A stretch of 64,000 bases of DNA. Origin: Hyphomicrobiales bacterium (GTDB taxonomy: Bacteria > Pseudomonadota > Alphaproteobacteria > Rhizobiales > Xanthobacteraceae). The notes under the pieces are model-generated. The model was not told the origin of the DNA. It searched no databases and worked only from the letters and a program-made list of their open reading frames with translations. Location of the stretch: assembly GCA_021730985.1 (NCBI GenBank), contig JAKFYI010000004.1, forward strand, positions 62,001-126,000, in the 5' to 3' direction. The position numbers and the translations under genes were made by a program. Positions 63,601 to 64,000 of the stretch are shown here, in pieces (position 1 is the stretch's first letter; each line of letters opens with the position of its first letter).

Positions 63601-63880
63601 GGGACCGGAGGAAGGAGCGGCGAAAGCCGCACCGATCCAGAGGTGGAAGGCCCACCCAGACGGTCCTGAAAGTTACGGTCCCGAGCGCCAAAAAACGCCG
63701 CGATGGAGCGCCGAAAGGCGTGCGCGTCCCGCCGGACGCGCGCCGTGCCCCGATATGGCGCGGCATCCAAGGTTGCGCCGGTCGGCGCTCCATCCCCTCG
63801 GACTTTCCGAGGGGGACGGCTCCCCGTGAAAGCGGGAAGGGATTCGAAGGAGGGCTCCGCGGCGCCTCAAAGTCCGCGGA
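63601..63880 (+). ncRNA. Candidate structured RNA or structured repeat (unidentified)
   Basis: No convincing gene, but dense secondary structure. GCGGC-GAAA-GCCGC (63617-63630); GGTGG/CCACC (63642-63656). A 13-base perfect long-range pairing joins 63702-63714 to 63782-63794. It encloses an eight-base hairpin (63722-63729 with 63734-63741) and another eight-base hairpin with one G-T pair (63742-63749 with 63757-63764). Adjacent are CCCCTCGG/CCGAGGGG (63794-63814) and TCCGCGG/CCGCGGA (63856-63880). An alternative CGCC-GAAA-GGCG hairpin (63709-63720) competes with the long helix. GAAA tetraloops appear when read on the plus strand, which is why that strand is given. It does not match tmRNA, RNase P or SRP RNA as I know them. 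It could also be a repeated DNA element. Confidence 0.4.
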
Positions 63881-63930
63881 CGATGACGCATGTCTGAACG
63901 TGAGAGTTGCCGAACAAGCGCGGCGAACTC

Positions 63931-64000
63931 CATTGTCATCCCCGCGAACGCGGGGAACCAGTACCCGAGGTCTATCGAGAGAGCGGTGGTTACTAGGTCC
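63931..64000. repeat. Inverted-repeat element R3, cut by the window end
   Basis: CATTGTCATCCCCGCGAACG followed by CGGGGAACCAGTA is the left end of the same repeat class as R1 and R2 (TTGTCATC-hairpin-CCAGTA). The right end begins with GGTTACTAGG near 63989, where the window stops, so its full length is unknown. Confidence 0.75.

Noticed and set aside
63343-63897. Several 60-110-codon open frames near the right end
   Set aside because: Arg/Gly/Pro-rich translations overlapping the hairpin region on both strands; none has a ribosome site or domain. The area is better described as structured non-coding DNA.

Overview
The window is GC-rich chromosomal DNA of an alphaproteobacterium, most likely order Hyphomicrobiales (Rhizobiales) near Bradyrhizobium, Rhodopseudomonas or Afipia. 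The reasons are the order of the cytochrome oxidase genes (ctaC-ctaD-ctaB-small gene-ctaG-ctaE-DUF983-SURF1), an F0 ATP synthase operon with separate b' and b genes and no F1 genes, ALA-synthase-type hemA, the murA...DUF2948-hisD-UPF0262-phosphatase-maf...yacG block, and short palindromic intergenic repeats of a kind common in that group. The genus is an inference.

Layout. 1-2026: the 3' end of a molybdenum hydroxylase large subunit and a solute-binding protein. 2043-12259: the most unusual part. A leftward operon encodes an F420-dependent glucose-6-phosphate dehydrogenase (fgd) followed by a complete F420-0 and polyglutamylation gene set (cofE, cofD, cofC and a fused cofG-cofH = fbiC). Divergent from it are gnd and pgl, whose products convert the FGD product to ribulose 5-phosphate, then an enamidase-like amidohydrolase and a second F420-type (Mer-like) oxidoreductase. 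Together these look like a unit that makes F420, reduces it with glucose 6-phosphate, and may use F420H2 on an organic substrate. 12282-19868: tRNA-Phe, two Bug/TctC solute receptors, yacG, an acyl-CoA ligase, then maf, a low-Mr phosphatase, UPF0262, hisD and DUF2948.

20128-25013: two paralogous exported SAM-methyltransferase-like proteins either side of an amino-acid permease, then murA, a 54-residue basic protein and tRNA-Thr. 25048-32077: a two-partner secretion pair whose 1753-residue exoprotein ends in an inhibitor-like domain and a complete subtilisin domain. 32096-41856: isochorismatase-like hydrolase, hemA, AbrB-family membrane protein, orphan LuxR HTH, mscL, a transporter-histidine kinase hybrid with a convergent LuxR-type response regulator, YjbQ and an exported protein.

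42174-44631: the F0 operon atpI-atpB-atpE-atpF'-atpF. 44671-48815: a GT-C-like membrane protein, RidA, a HAD hydrolase, a lipoprotein and a GNAT acetyltransferase. 48821-58058: a long leftward block with cytochrome c oxidase subunits and assembly factors, thrC and an M16 peptidase. 58427-63266: an IalB-like protein, a translationally coupled three-gene operon of unknown pathway bracketed by inverted-repeat elements, an Ala/Pro-rich exported protein, TenA and a small basic protein. The last ~730 bases hold no convincing gene, but contain a very strong secondary-structure signal (63601-63880) and the start of another repeat element.

All calls come from reading sequence and recalled family motifs; no searches were run. 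Starts were moved inward where a Shine-Dalgarno site, an overlap with the upstream stop, or a signal peptide made a later start better.
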